Shown piece after piece: positions 42,946 to 51,898 of a stretch of DNA of 64,000 bases. Position 1 is the first letter of the stretch; every line of letters starts with the position of its first letter. Position numbers and translations under genes: made by a program. The notes beneath the pieces are model-generated. The model ran no database searches. It was not told the DNA's origin and saw nothing but the letters and a program-made list of their open reading frames with translations. The stretch is from an uncultured Christensenellaceae bacterium (GTDB lineage: Bacteria > Bacillota > Clostridia > Christensenellales > UBA3700), in NCBI GenBank assembly GCA_910588545.1, contig CAJUOU010000004.1:58508-122507 (forward strand), written 5' to 3'.

Positions 42946-44697
42946 ATGACAAACTATAAAGACGATTTTGAATATTGGCTATCAAAAGTTAATGTCGATG
43001 AAAAAGCAGAGTTGCAAGCAGTGCAAAATAACGACGAACAATTAAAACGCAGATTTGCTATTCCTTTGGAGTTTGGCACTGCGGGTATGCGCGGTATTAT
43101 TGCACTTGGAACAAGTTGCTTAAACAGATATACGGTAAGGCGAGCTACGCAAGGCGTTGCAAATTTTATCAAACAAGTAGGCGATAATGCGATATCACGC
43201 GGAGTAGTTATAAGTTACGACACAAGAAACTTCAGCTATGAATTTGCATTGGAAACCGCAAGCGTACTTGCATATAATGGTATAAAGGTTTATTTATACA
43301 ATGACACTCATCCGGTGCCAATGTGCTCCTTTGCCATTCGTTATCTTAATGCTTTTGCAGGAATTATGATAACAGCATCTCACAATCCAAAAGAGTATAA
43401 CGGCTATAAAGTTTACGGGGCTGACGGGGCGCAAATGTCTCCCGAAGATACTGCAGTTGTTGTAAAATACATTGATGGCATAAAAGATTACTTTAGTGTA
43501 AACAGCGTGACAATAAATGCGAAACGCAGTCAAATACAAGCAATGGATAATGAGGTTTTGCAGGACAATATTGTGGTTATCGGCAAAAGTGTAGAGGATG
43601 CTTATTTTGCAGAGCTAGCAAAATTATCTTTGAGTCCCGATGCAGTAAAGCAAGTTGCCAGCAAGATAAAAATCGTATATACTCCTTTGCATGGCAGCGG
43701 ATATAAACCTGTAACTACAATTTTAAAACAAATGAATATCCCTTGTAATGTTGTGGAGGAACAAAAAGAGCCAAACGGCAATTTCCCTACAGTTGCAGTG
43801 CCAAATCCCGAGCAACCTGACGCACTTAAAATGGGTATCAATCTTGCAAAACAATTAAGAAGCAGCATTGTTATCGGTACAGACCCTGATGCGGATAGAA
43901 TGGGTGTTGCGATTAAGGATAATAACGGCGAGTTTGTTTTGCTAACGGGCAATCAAATCGGTGCTATGATGATGAATTATATCCTAATGAGAAGAAAGGA
44001 TATGGGCATACTACCTGCAAACGGCGCGGTTGTAAAAACAATCGTTACCACAAATTTGGCAGATATGATAGCTCAAAGCTACGGCATGACTGTATACAAT
44101 GTCTTGACAGGCTTTAAATTTATCGGCGAAAAGATAAAAGAGTGGGAGAGTAATGGTAAACACACTTTCTTGTTCGGTTATGAGGAAAGTTTCGGCTATC
44201 TTTCAGGCACTCATGCACGAGATAAAGATGCAGTCGTAAGTGCAATGTTGTTTGCGGAAATGGCGTGCTATTACGAAAGCAAAAATATCAAATTGTATGA
44301 TGTACTTCAAGATTTATACAAAAAATTCGGATATTTTGTTGAAGTATCAAAATCGATTGCTTTTGGTGGAATTAATGGTATGGCGGAAATGAAAGCCGTA
44401 ATGGATAAGTTAAGAAATAGACCAATAAATAATATTGCAGGTTTGCCTGTTGTCAAGTTTATGGACTTTTCAAAGAGTGAGAGCAAAAATATTGATGGCA
44501 GTGTGGAAGTTATAGATTTGCCAAAAACCAATGTGCTTAAATTTATGTTTTCCGAAGATGAGTGGTGTTGTGTCAGACCATCGGGAACAGAGCCTAAGCT
44601 TAAAATTTATGTAAGCGTTAAGGAAGCTACCCAAGAGTTGGCTAAAACAAAAAATCAAAATGTTTTAGGTTTTATGGAAATGTTGGTCAATAATTAA
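42946..44697 (+). CDS. pgcA: Alpha-phosphoglucomutase/phosphomannomutase
   Basis: 583 residues, alpha-D-phosphohexomutase superfamily, close in length to Bacillus PgcA. FGTAGMRG near the start, the phosphoserine loop ITASHNPKEYNGYKVYG, metal site GTDPDADRMGVA, sugar-specificity loop GYEESFGYLSG and phosphate-binding RPSGTEPKLKIY are all intact. It interconverts glucose 1- and 6-phosphate (possibly mannose phosphates) for glycolipid, wall polymer and glycogen routes. ATG 42946 has GAGGTGG just upstream; the longer frame would start before the promoter. Confidence 0.93.
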   Translation: MTNYKDDFEYWLSKVNVDEKAELQAVQNNDEQLKRRFAIPLEFGTAGMRGIIALGTSCLNRYTVRRATQGVANFIKQVGDNAISRGVVISYDTRNFSYEFALETASVLAYNGIKVYLYNDTHPVPMCSFAIRYLNAFAGIMITASHNPKEYNGYKVYGADGAQMSPEDTAVVVKYIDGIKDYFSVNSVTINAKRSQIQAMDNEVLQDNIVVIGKSVEDAYFAELAKLSLSPDAVKQVASKIKIVYTPLHGSGYKPVTTILKQMNIPCNVVEEQKEPNGNFPTVAVPNPEQPDALKMGINLAKQLRSSIVIGTDPDADRMGVAIKDNNGEFVLLTGNQIGAMMMNYILMRRKDMGILPANGAVVKTIVTTNLADMIAQSYGMTVYNVLTGFKFIGEKIKEWESNGKHTFLFGYEESFGYLSGTHARDKDAVVSAMLFAEMACYYESKNIKLYDVLQDLYKKFGYFVEVSKSIAFGGINGMAEMKAVMDKLRNRPINNIAGLPVVKFMDFSKSESKNIDGSVEVIDLPKTNVLKFMFSEDEWCCVRPSGTEPKLKIYVSVKEATQELAKTKNQNVLGFMEMLVNN

Positions 44698-44795
44698 TTT
44701 GAGAAATTGTTTGGCTAAACAACAATTAAAATGTAAAAATAAAATAAAATTTTAGCAAAAAAACTTATTTTATTATATAAAAATTAAAAATATTA

Positions 44796-44824
44796 TTGCT
44801 TTAATATACGCATTGTGGTATAAT
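44796..44824 (+). promoter_or_regulatory. Promoter of the GH2-like gene
   Basis: TTGCTT (44796-44801), 17-nt spacer, TATAAT (44819-44824). Confidence 0.72.
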
Positions 44825-44856
44825 GAAGAAAATAATATCTTTTATGGTAGGTAATT

Positions 44857-47190
44857 ATGAGGATTAATATCGTAGAAAACTGGAATGTAAAGAGTAAAAA
44901 AGATAAAAGCAGGGAAAATATCAGCATTCCGTACGCCTATTCTGCCGAAGGTGGTAAAAAGAACGGCAAGAAAAAGGTAAGGTTTACTAAACAATTTAAA
45001 ATCAACGCTAAAAAGGGCGATGCGGAAGCAGCAAAAAAGAGACGTTATGTTTTGGAATTCGAGGGTATTTGCACTAACTGTACTATCGAACTTAACGGCA
45101 GGAAATTAGGGGAGCATAAGGGTAGCTTTTTGCCTTTCTATGTTGACATTACCGATGTAGTACTTTTTAATGAAAAAAATAAACTTATAATTATTGTTGA
45201 TAACAACCCTAACAACAATATTTTAGGTTGTGCAAAAACTAATAAAAACTTATATGAAAACTTTGTCGGCATTATAAGAGATGTGTGGTTGAACATTATC
45301 GAGAAAGAAAGTTTTACTGCAACTTATAATGAAAACGAGTGCCATGATAACTGTTTTGTTTATCAAGAAAAAGCTATTGAGGATGGCGTTCCAACATACT
45401 ATTTCTGTGCAGATTGTCAAATCAATTTTATCGACACTCCAAACGATATGTATATCATAGCTACTCTTGCAGACAGTGCTAAAAATATTATTTCCCGTAC
45501 AAAATTCAAATATAATGCAGACGTAAAACAGGACGGATTTATGGTTAAAGTACCTGTTCCGGATGCTATTTTATGGTCGCCTGAATTCCCTTACATGTAT
45601 TATTTGAGACTTGAATTATTCTCAAGAGATTTAGTAACGGGTGAGTTTGTGGTTGTTGACCATAGAATTTACAAGAAAGGCTTGCGTGAGTACTCTGTTA
45701 AAGACGGCAAGTTCTATATCAATGGGGAAGAAACAAAAATCAAGGGTGTTTGCCACCATCAAGTATATCCTATTATCGGTATGGCTACTTCTCGCAGAGC
45801 TGAGTTCCGAGAAGTACTAAAACTTAAAAATGCCGGATTTAACACAATAAGATTGGTAAATTATCCTGCATCTAAGGAGTTTTACGAAGCTTGCGATACA
45901 TTGGGTATGATTGTTATCAACTGTGTACCAAATAACGGAAGTTTTTACAACACAGACGAGTTTAAAAAGAGCGTAATCAATACCTTCTCCGAACTTGCTT
46001 ACCGCGATAGGAATAATACCAGCATAGCAATGTGGGAGGCGTCGATTGGCGATTTTACTGCTAAAGACGGCTTGACCGACGACTTGATTAAGGATTGTAT
46101 CGCAACTTTAAAAGCAGCTTTCCCTCATGGCAAAGCACCGTTAATTATCGGAGATGTTTCCACAAGACCGGAAACTGCAACAACTTTGGGATATGATATT
46201 GCTTACTGTAATTATAGCGAGCAATTCAGAATACCTGAAAACTTGCCTGGTATGCCTGCATACTTAATCGGAAGTTTTGGTAGTGATGCATATAAATATG
46301 ATAAAAAAGATAAAAAGCTTTCCAATGAGCAAAAAATGGCAGAACAAGCTTGGGCTTATCAATTCGTTCTTAACCAAAATGCAAACCACGCAAATACAAT
46401 AGGTGCAATTATTGCTCAAGACGTGGACTATTCTAATGGTAAGGATAAAGTAGTAATGGGCTTGATGAACGAGTATCGTTTGCCAAAGACTGCTTATTAT
46501 TTCTTCCAATCACAAGATGTTGAGGCTAAACCTATGGTTTATATACCTCATCCAAAGCTAGCAACTTTAATTGACAATATGCAAGTTTATACAAACTGCG
46601 ATACTATCAAAGTTTATGTAAATGATGAGTTGACAGCAACTTATCCTGTTAAAAAAGGTGCTACTACTCCTTATTATATGCCTGAGTTCAAAACAACTCA
46701 AAAAATGGAGTATGCAGAATTTATAAAACAACAAATCAATATGGGTAACAACGAGTTTTTGGCTCATCCACCTGTATCGTTGGGCGATAGCTTGAAGAAA
46801 GTAGGCGATAAGTCTGTAAGAATCGATGGTTTAATTGACGGACAAATCGTTAGAAGTATGAGTGTTGATAATACTGAAACAGCTTATAAGTTAAGGATAT
46901 TCGTTGATTACGGTGGTATAGCACTAGCAAATGATGAAAGAGACTTTGTGTTTGTTCATGTTGCATTGATTAATGATAAGGGTAATATTGTTAGCCGTGA
47001 CGGTGAGAGAATTACTTTGTCAATTAAAGGTGGAGACATTATTAATTACAGCGAATCTAAGACTATCGGCGGTGTATCTTCTTACATGGTAAGAGCTTTT
47101 GAGGGCACTGACAGAGTATTGCTTAAAGCTACAAGTAAAGGTAAAACAGATATTAAAGAGGCTTACGCTAAAATTATTATCAAACCATAA
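44857..47190 (+). CDS. Glycoside hydrolase family 2-like protein, catalytic residues apparently lost
   Basis: 777 residues with GH2 architecture: jelly-roll sugar-binding start (GICTNCTIELNGRKLGEHKG), Ig-like domain and TIM barrel (KIKGVCHHQVYP ... EVLKLKNAGFNTIRLVNYPA). GH2 barrels of this kind usually carry the acid/base Glu in a WE.SLNE block and the nucleophile in an REYGD block. Here the aligned positions read MWEASIGD (near residue 392) and IGSFGSDA (near 472), so both Glu residues seem replaced. The downstream MNEYRLPKTAYYFFQSQ block is kept. There is no signal peptide, so it should be cytoplasmic. It may be a pseudoenzyme or have shifted chemistry. Own promoter and terminator. Confidence 0.78.
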   Translation: MRINIVENWNVKSKKDKSRENISIPYAYSAEGGKKNGKKKVRFTKQFKINAKKGDAEAAKKRRYVLEFEGICTNCTIELNGRKLGEHKGSFLPFYVDITDVVLFNEKNKLIIIVDNNPNNNILGCAKTNKNLYENFVGIIRDVWLNIIEKESFTATYNENECHDNCFVYQEKAIEDGVPTYYFCADCQINFIDTPNDMYIIATLADSAKNIISRTKFKYNADVKQDGFMVKVPVPDAILWSPEFPYMYYLRLELFSRDLVTGEFVVVDHRIYKKGLREYSVKDGKFYINGEETKIKGVCHHQVYPIIGMATSRRAEFREVLKLKNAGFNTIRLVNYPASKEFYEACDTLGMIVINCVPNNGSFYNTDEFKKSVINTFSELAYRDRNNTSIAMWEASIGDFTAKDGLTDDLIKDCIATLKAAFPHGKAPLIIGDVSTRPETATTLGYDIAYCNYSEQFRIPENLPGMPAYLIGSFGSDAYKYDKKDKKLSNEQKMAEQAWAYQFVLNQNANHANTIGAIIAQDVDYSNGKDKVVMGLMNEYRLPKTAYYFFQSQDVEAKPMVYIPHPKLATLIDNMQVYTNCDTIKVYVNDELTATYPVKKGATTPYYMPEFKTTQKMEYAEFIKQQINMGNNEFLAHPPVSLGDSLKKVGDKSVRIDGLIDGQIVRSMSVDNTETAYKLRIFVDYGGIALANDERDFVFVHVALINDKGNIVSRDGERITLSIKGGDIINYSESKTIGGVSSYMVRAFEGTDRVLLKATSKGKTDIKEAYAKIIIKP

Positions 47191-47209
47191 TTTAAATGTT
47201 ATAAAACAA

Positions 47210-47239
47210 AAAAAGCACTGCAATTTGCAGTGCTTTTTG
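47210..47239 (+). terminator. Terminator of the GH2-like gene
   Basis: Stem AAAAAGCACTGC / GCAGTGCTTTTT with a 5-nt loop. Confidence 0.92.
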
Positions 47240-47283
47240 TATATGGGTTAAATTTATTTGTAATTTGTTTTAATACAAATTAG

Positions 47284-47522
47284 GTGTCGTTAAATTTGAG
47301 AAAACTCAAATTTAAATAAAAGCTGTCGCTTTTTACTTGATAAATCAAGTCCGACACAATATGAACTACCATAAGTTGCTGTCAAATGCCACTTCGAAGT
47401 AAATTTTAATTAGCATTAAAATTTTATATTGCTGTCGCAATATAGCTTGTTATCACAAGCGCTTCTAGTTTGAATTAACAATCGCTGCTGTCAAATGCCA
47501 CTTCGTGTCGCTTGACGACAGC
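47284..47522. repeat. Tandem 109-nt structured element: two cloverleaf-like units with covarying stems plus a remnant
   Basis: Unit 1: outer stem GTGTCG (47284-47289) / CGACAC (47352-47357) encloses three hairpins at 47292-47313, 47318-47333 and 47335-47350. Unit 2: outer stem GAAGT (47396-47400) / GCTTC (47461-47465) encloses hairpins at 47401-47424, 47426-47443 and 47445-47460. All six hairpins have perfect stems of 6-10 bp and 4-nt loops. The units are offset by 108-110 nt. Stem sequences differ between units but pairing is kept; a 20-nt block, TGCTGTCAAATGCCACTTCG, is identical (47377-47396, 47486-47505). A third outer stem without inner hairpins follows (TGTCG / CGACA, 47506-47520). Read on the minus strand, three loops are GNNA. 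It could be a noncoding RNA or a folded single-stranded DNA element; the function is unknown. Confidence 0.75.
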
Positions 47523-47594
47523 TTCCGATAATTTAAAATAATATATATAAAATTTAACTTTCGTTAGTTGCAAAGTGAGCTTATAAAATGCCAA

Positions 47595-47624
47595 ATAAAA
47601 AAGCAACCGCTTTATCGGTTGCTG
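47595..47624 (-). terminator. Terminator of the lipoprotein gene
   Basis: AGCAACCG (47602-47609) pairs with CGGTTGCT (47616-47623); on the minus strand a run of T follows. Confidence 0.88.
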
Positions 47625-47629
47625 TATTT

Positions 47630-48502
47630 TTATTTTTGAGAAGTATAAGCAGATATCCTATATTCCATTTTACCTTCGGTTATTATCAAAGGGATTCTAT
47701 CCGAATTTAAATTTAGTCCGTTGTAATCTTCCTTAATTTCGCGAGATAACAAAACGGTCATTGGAGTTCCGCTGCCGGGGAATGTTTGGTTTAATGATAT
47801 CGAAACCAAATCTGCTTTAATAACCGCACCCTCTTCGCCGAAAATCTTAATCTCTTGGTTTATTGCAGAGCCCGATACTGTTAAGGTTTTCATTTTAAAA
47901 TCGCCCGTACTCAAAACTTTGGTTGTAAGTGAGGAAAAACTATTGCTGATATAGCTACTTCTTGCGATATGATATAACATTAAATTGTCATAATAAGGTG
48001 TTTTAATCCATTTGCCTACTTTAACATTACCGGATGTTTTTACGCCATCAAAATCTGTGTCATAGTAACATTTTTCGTCTGTGTAAAATATGTTTGTTAC
48101 TTGATTAATATCCTTTTCGGGGCTGTTGCCTTCATAACCTTTTATGTTAATATTTTTATAGCTAGCAATCGGCTCAAAAGAAGACTTAAATGCAACTTGA
48201 GCTATCATAATGCTGCCATCTTCAAGCTGTGTGTTTATTTCCACATAAGTGCCCGAAAAACCATTGATATCACGTTCTCCAACTTTAACATTGCCATCGG
48301 TAACTCTTTCCGTAATGATTGTGCTAGTTCCTTTTATTTTAGTTGTATTGTCGTTTAAAGTCCTTGTTACATCATAAGTGATTTTTTCATAATCAAGCCA
48401 TGGGTCGGAAAAAATCTTGTGTGGCGGTTTGCTTATACATCCTGCAAGTACAACTGCAAGTATGCCTATTACAAGAATAAACATTAATATCTTTTTTTTC
48501 AT
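47630..48502 (-). CDS. Hypothetical lipoprotein
   Basis: 290 residues. Lipoprotein signal peptide (KKK start, hydrophobic 5-20, lipobox LAGC with Cys22). The mature part has no recognised domain; it is rich in Thr, Ser, Asp and Lys, with alternating patterns that suggest a beta-rich fold (TSTIITERVTDGNVKVGERD, YVEINTQLEDGSIMIAQVAF). It is likely anchored to the outer face of the membrane. Divergent from addB. The start at 48502 has AGAGGT about 7 nt upstream. Confidence 0.72.
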   Translation of the reverse strand: MKKKILMFILVIGILAVVLAGCISKPPHKIFSDPWLDYEKITYDVTRTLNDNTTKIKGTSTIITERVTDGNVKVGERDINGFSGTYVEINTQLEDGSIMIAQVAFKSSFEPIASYKNINIKGYEGNSPEKDINQVTNIFYTDEKCYYDTDFDGVKTSGNVKVGKWIKTPYYDNLMLYHIARSSYISNSFSSLTTKVLSTGDFKMKTLTVSGSAINQEIKIFGEEGAVIKADLVSISLNQTFPGSGTPMTVLLSREIKEDYNGLNLNSDRIPLIITEGKMEYRISAYTSQK

Positions 48503-48655
48503 GAATACCTCTATTTGATAAAATGATTATTTTGATTATTGCCAAAAAACCATAATATTTTTACATATTGTAAGTTTATTATACCATAATTGCAAAACGC
48601 TTGCAACTGTTTAAATAACTTTAGTGCTATAATATAAAAATATTTAAAAATAGCC

Positions 48656-48684
48656 TTGTAAGGCGGCATAATTCGTGTTATAAT
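48656..48684 (+). promoter_or_regulatory. Promoter of addBA
   Basis: TTGTAA (48656-48661), 17-nt spacer, TATAAT (48679-48684). Confidence 0.75.
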
Positions 48685-48724
48685 AAATTATTACCTAAAA
48701 ATATAAAAAATTGCAGGAGACGGT

Positions 48725-51700
48725 ATGGCATTTAAGGTAATTTGCGGGAAATCATATTTTTCCTCATTGCAAAGTTTGGCAAAAGAGCTTGGTAAAAATT
48801 TGTCGCTTGATACTACAAATTATGTAATAGTACCAAACGGCAAGGCATTATATATCAAAAACCAAATCATGAAAGCTCTTGATAAGGACGGCATTTTTAA
48901 TTTAAAAGTGCTTGATTTTGTCACGCTTGCAAAACAAACGGCCGGATTTGCTCAAAAATATATTACCGACGAGCAAGGTTTGTTAATTTTTAAAAGTATA
49001 CTTAAAAAATGCAAAAACAACTTAAAATCTTTTTATAAAATAGTTGGAAATGATAGTGCGGAAAGGGAATTGTACGGGGTATTGGCTATCCTTGCAAAGA
49101 GTTGTGTTTCTCCGCAAAATTTGAAATCGGCAGGCGTAAATCTTGGCGGTATACTTGGTGCCAAAGCGGAAGATATTGCTATGCTTTATGAGATATACTA
49201 TAAGTGCTTAGACGGCAAATTTGCCAATAATCACATATTAATAAATGATTTGGTTCAAAAAATAAAAAGCGGATATTTTGCAGGTAGCAATTTTTTCTTA
49301 TATGGTTTTAGTAGCTTAAGTGGGGAAGAGGCAAGAGGTATCAATGCTTTGGAAGAGTGTGACTGTAATCTTTATGTTTATACTATTACCAACATAAAAG
49401 GGGAAAATAAACGCATTTACCCTCGGTTTTCGGAGGATATTTGCAATAAATTTAATATAAAAGCGGAGATTTGCGAACAGTATGAGGTGTATACTAAAGA
49501 TATTGAATTGTTGCTTGATAATTTATTTGGGTTTAATAATAGTGCGAACGAACAGCCCCGTAATATAAGCATAAGGTGTGCGGACACAGTGTGCTCGGAA
49601 GTAAAAGGGGTATGTCGCGAAATTAGGAAAGAAATTGTGGAAAATAACATGCGTTATAAAGATATTGCAGTTTTTTGTCCCGATTTGAAAAGTTATAAAG
49701 GCGATATAAAAAGACAATTTGAAATTTTTGAAATACCATATTGTTTGCAGGATGAAAAAGAACTTTCTTCTTTTGCAATAGCAAAATTGCTGATTGATGG
49801 AATAAATGCCGTAAAAAGCAACTACGAAATAAGCAAGGTGCTAACATTTGCTAAAAATATTTTACTTGACATTTGTGCGGAGGACTTTAACAAATTCGAG
49901 TTGTATGCCATTAAATATAATTTAAGCGCAAATAGCTTTGTTAGCGGTTTTGATATTGGTAGTAAGGACATTTTTTACGAGCGTGCAAAAGTTGTTTACG
50001 ATATACTGAGTGAAAAACTTTCCTTTTTTGATTGCAGTGCGGAAAACATTAGCAAAATAGCAAATATGCAGGAGTTGTTATCCTGCGTAACAGGCGATAT
50101 TTATACTAGATATTTAAACAAACTTGTTGTGACAGACGGCACTGATGTAAGGCAAGTTGCAGAGCTTGCTATGCGTAAGATAAACAGTATTTTGGATAAT
50201 TTAGTGCAAATGTCAAGCTATAGCGACAACATAGATATATACAACTCATTAATCGATATAATAAAAAACACCAAAATCGGTATAAGCAAAAGGTATGTGG
50301 ATAATGTGCTTGTAACAAACGACAGCATGCAAATTGATAAAGCGGATATATTGTACATTATGGGCGCAAACGACGGGGTTATTACCTCAGAAAAAAACAA
50401 TATTGGTATATTTACTTATAGTGATGTAGAAAGACTCGCAAACAATGGCGTTCATTTTAAACCTAACTTATACGAACAAAATTATAATACTAAATTTGAA
50501 ACATTGCAACTTGTATCGAAAGGCAAAAAAGTTGTAGTATCCTATAATCAAGCAATAGGCGAGCCATCGCTTTTTGTAAAAAACATTTGCGAGTTGCTTG
50601 ATATTAAAGCTGTGCCATTTATTCAAGATAATAACAAAATTGATATGGATATTGGCAATTACGCTATGAAAATCGGCACTAAATCAAACGCAAAAGCGGA
50701 GTTATCCCACTATTATAGCGAAAGAATGAGAGGCATTGTAAACGGTGACGAAAGGTTCTTTGACTATTTGTATACACGCTTAGAGGGAGAGTATAGTTAT
50801 CAAAATATCATAAAGCAAAAAGATTTTAAGTTTGTAAAGCCTAATAGTTTGGCATGGAGCAAAAAGAATGGCAAAACTTTTGCGAGTATTTCGGCGGTGG
50901 AAAGATATTTTGATTGTCCATTTAAGTTTTTTTGCGAAAAAACATTGGGATTGACAAAAGTGCAAAAAAGCGGCTTAGACGTTTTGACTGTAGGTACATT
51001 TATACACAGGATTTTGGAAAAATTTTTTAGGCGGTATAAGAACTTTGATATTTCAGAGCGAGAGATAAATATAATTGCGGATAGCTTATGCAACGAAAGT
51101 TTAGCGGAAACGGAGTTTGAGTCCATAGGTATGTCAAACAGCAAAACCGTGCTTGAGAATTCCTTGTTTAAAAAAGTAAAATATATTTTAAACAAGCTAG
51201 TGCAAATTGCAAAGAGGACGGAATTTAAAACTAAAAATACCGAACTGAATTTCGGTTTCGAGTATTCCGACTTGCCGCCGTATGAGCTTAAAACAGAGGA
51301 TAATACTTACAATATCAGAGGTAAAATAGACAGAATCGACAGCTATGGCGATTACATTGCGATTGTGGACTACAAGTCCAAACGTTCGGTAAGTTATGGC
51401 TTAAAGGAAGTGTATTACGGCGAGAGAGTACAGTTGTTGATATATTTGAATGCATATTGTTCAAAAATACAATGTGAGCCGTTTGCATTGCTTTATATGC
51501 CGTTGCCGTATTCATATTCCAACGAGGATGCGAGCGGAGTGTTTGCATATTCCGGTTTAGTACGTGATTTGCAAGGTGTTTTTGAACATTTCGATAACAA
51601 GTTTAATGATAAAAACATATCTTCTTTGCCTATTGGCATCACAAAGGATGGCAATGTGTCGGGCAAAGGCTTGTTGAGTAAAGACGATTTGCGTATTTTA

Positions 51701-51898
51701 AGGGAGTATGCTGATAAGGTAGTGGCAAACGCTATACAAGAAATTGAAAGCGGATACATAGAGGCAAAGCCGACAAATTGCGATAATTGTGAGTTTGGTT
51801 TGATTTGCCTTAATAAAAACAATCCTAAAAATAAAAGAGTTAAGTACACGGCGAGTAATTTTGCGGTAAAAGGTGGGGATGATAATGGCAAAAATTAA
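48725..51898 (+). CDS. addB: ATP-dependent nuclease subunit B (AddB)
   Basis: 1057 residues. Partner of AddA in double-strand-break resection and Chi recognition. The N-terminal helicase-like region is inactive in this family. The C-terminal PD-(D/E)XK nuclease is visible as IRGKIDRIDSYGDYIAIVDY followed by KSK. The iron-sulfur staple Cys residues are in RYFDCPFKFFCE and NCDNCEFGLIC, one upstream and three downstream of the nuclease core as in Bacillus AddB. AGGAG lies before ATG 48725. The end overlaps addA by 14 nt. Confidence 0.93.
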   Translation: MAFKVICGKSYFSSLQSLAKELGKNLSLDTTNYVIVPNGKALYIKNQIMKALDKDGIFNLKVLDFVTLAKQTAGFAQKYITDEQGLLIFKSILKKCKNNLKSFYKIVGNDSAERELYGVLAILAKSCVSPQNLKSAGVNLGGILGAKAEDIAMLYEIYYKCLDGKFANNHILINDLVQKIKSGYFAGSNFFLYGFSSLSGEEARGINALEECDCNLYVYTITNIKGENKRIYPRFSEDICNKFNIKAEICEQYEVYTKDIELLLDNLFGFNNSANEQPRNISIRCADTVCSEVKGVCREIRKEIVENNMRYKDIAVFCPDLKSYKGDIKRQFEIFEIPYCLQDEKELSSFAIAKLLIDGINAVKSNYEISKVLTFAKNILLDICAEDFNKFELYAIKYNLSANSFVSGFDIGSKDIFYERAKVVYDILSEKLSFFDCSAENISKIANMQELLSCVTGDIYTRYLNKLVVTDGTDVRQVAELAMRKINSILDNLVQMSSYSDNIDIYNSLIDIIKNTKIGISKRYVDNVLVTNDSMQIDKADILYIMGANDGVITSEKNNIGIFTYSDVERLANNGVHFKPNLYEQNYNTKFETLQLVSKGKKVVVSYNQAIGEPSLFVKNICELLDIKAVPFIQDNNKIDMDIGNYAMKIGTKSNAKAELSHYYSERMRGIVNGDERFFDYLYTRLEGEYSYQNIIKQKDFKFVKPNSLAWSKKNGKTFASISAVERYFDCPFKFFCEKTLGLTKVQKSGLDVLTVGTFIHRILEKFFRRYKNFDISEREINIIADSLCNESLAETEFESIGMSNSKTVLENSLFKKVKYILNKLVQIAKRTEFKTKNTELNFGFEYSDLPPYELKTEDNTYNIRGKIDRIDSYGDYIAIVDYKSKRSVSYGLKEVYYGERVQLLIYLNAYCSKIQCEPFALLYMPLPYSYSNEDASGVFAYSGLVRDLQGVFEHFDNKFNDKNISSLPIGITKDGNVSGKGLLSKDDLRILREYADKVVANAIQEIESGYIEAKPTNCDNCEFGLICLNKNNPKNKRVKYTASNFAVKGGDDNGKN

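Larger units (their letters stand above)
47191..47629. other. Convergent intergenic region with two terminators and a tandem structured element
   Basis: A 439-nt spacer between the convergent GH2-like and lipoprotein genes. Terminators bound it (47210-47239 and 47595-47624), and the centre (47284-47522) is a tandem hairpin element described separately. No ORF is credible. Confidence 0.8.

Noticed and set aside
47284..47522. CRISPR array or tRNA cluster
   Set aside because: Only two units, with diverged stems and no constant repeats separated by unique spacers; stem lengths and 4-nt loops do not fit tRNA arms, and no CCA or conserved T-loop is present.
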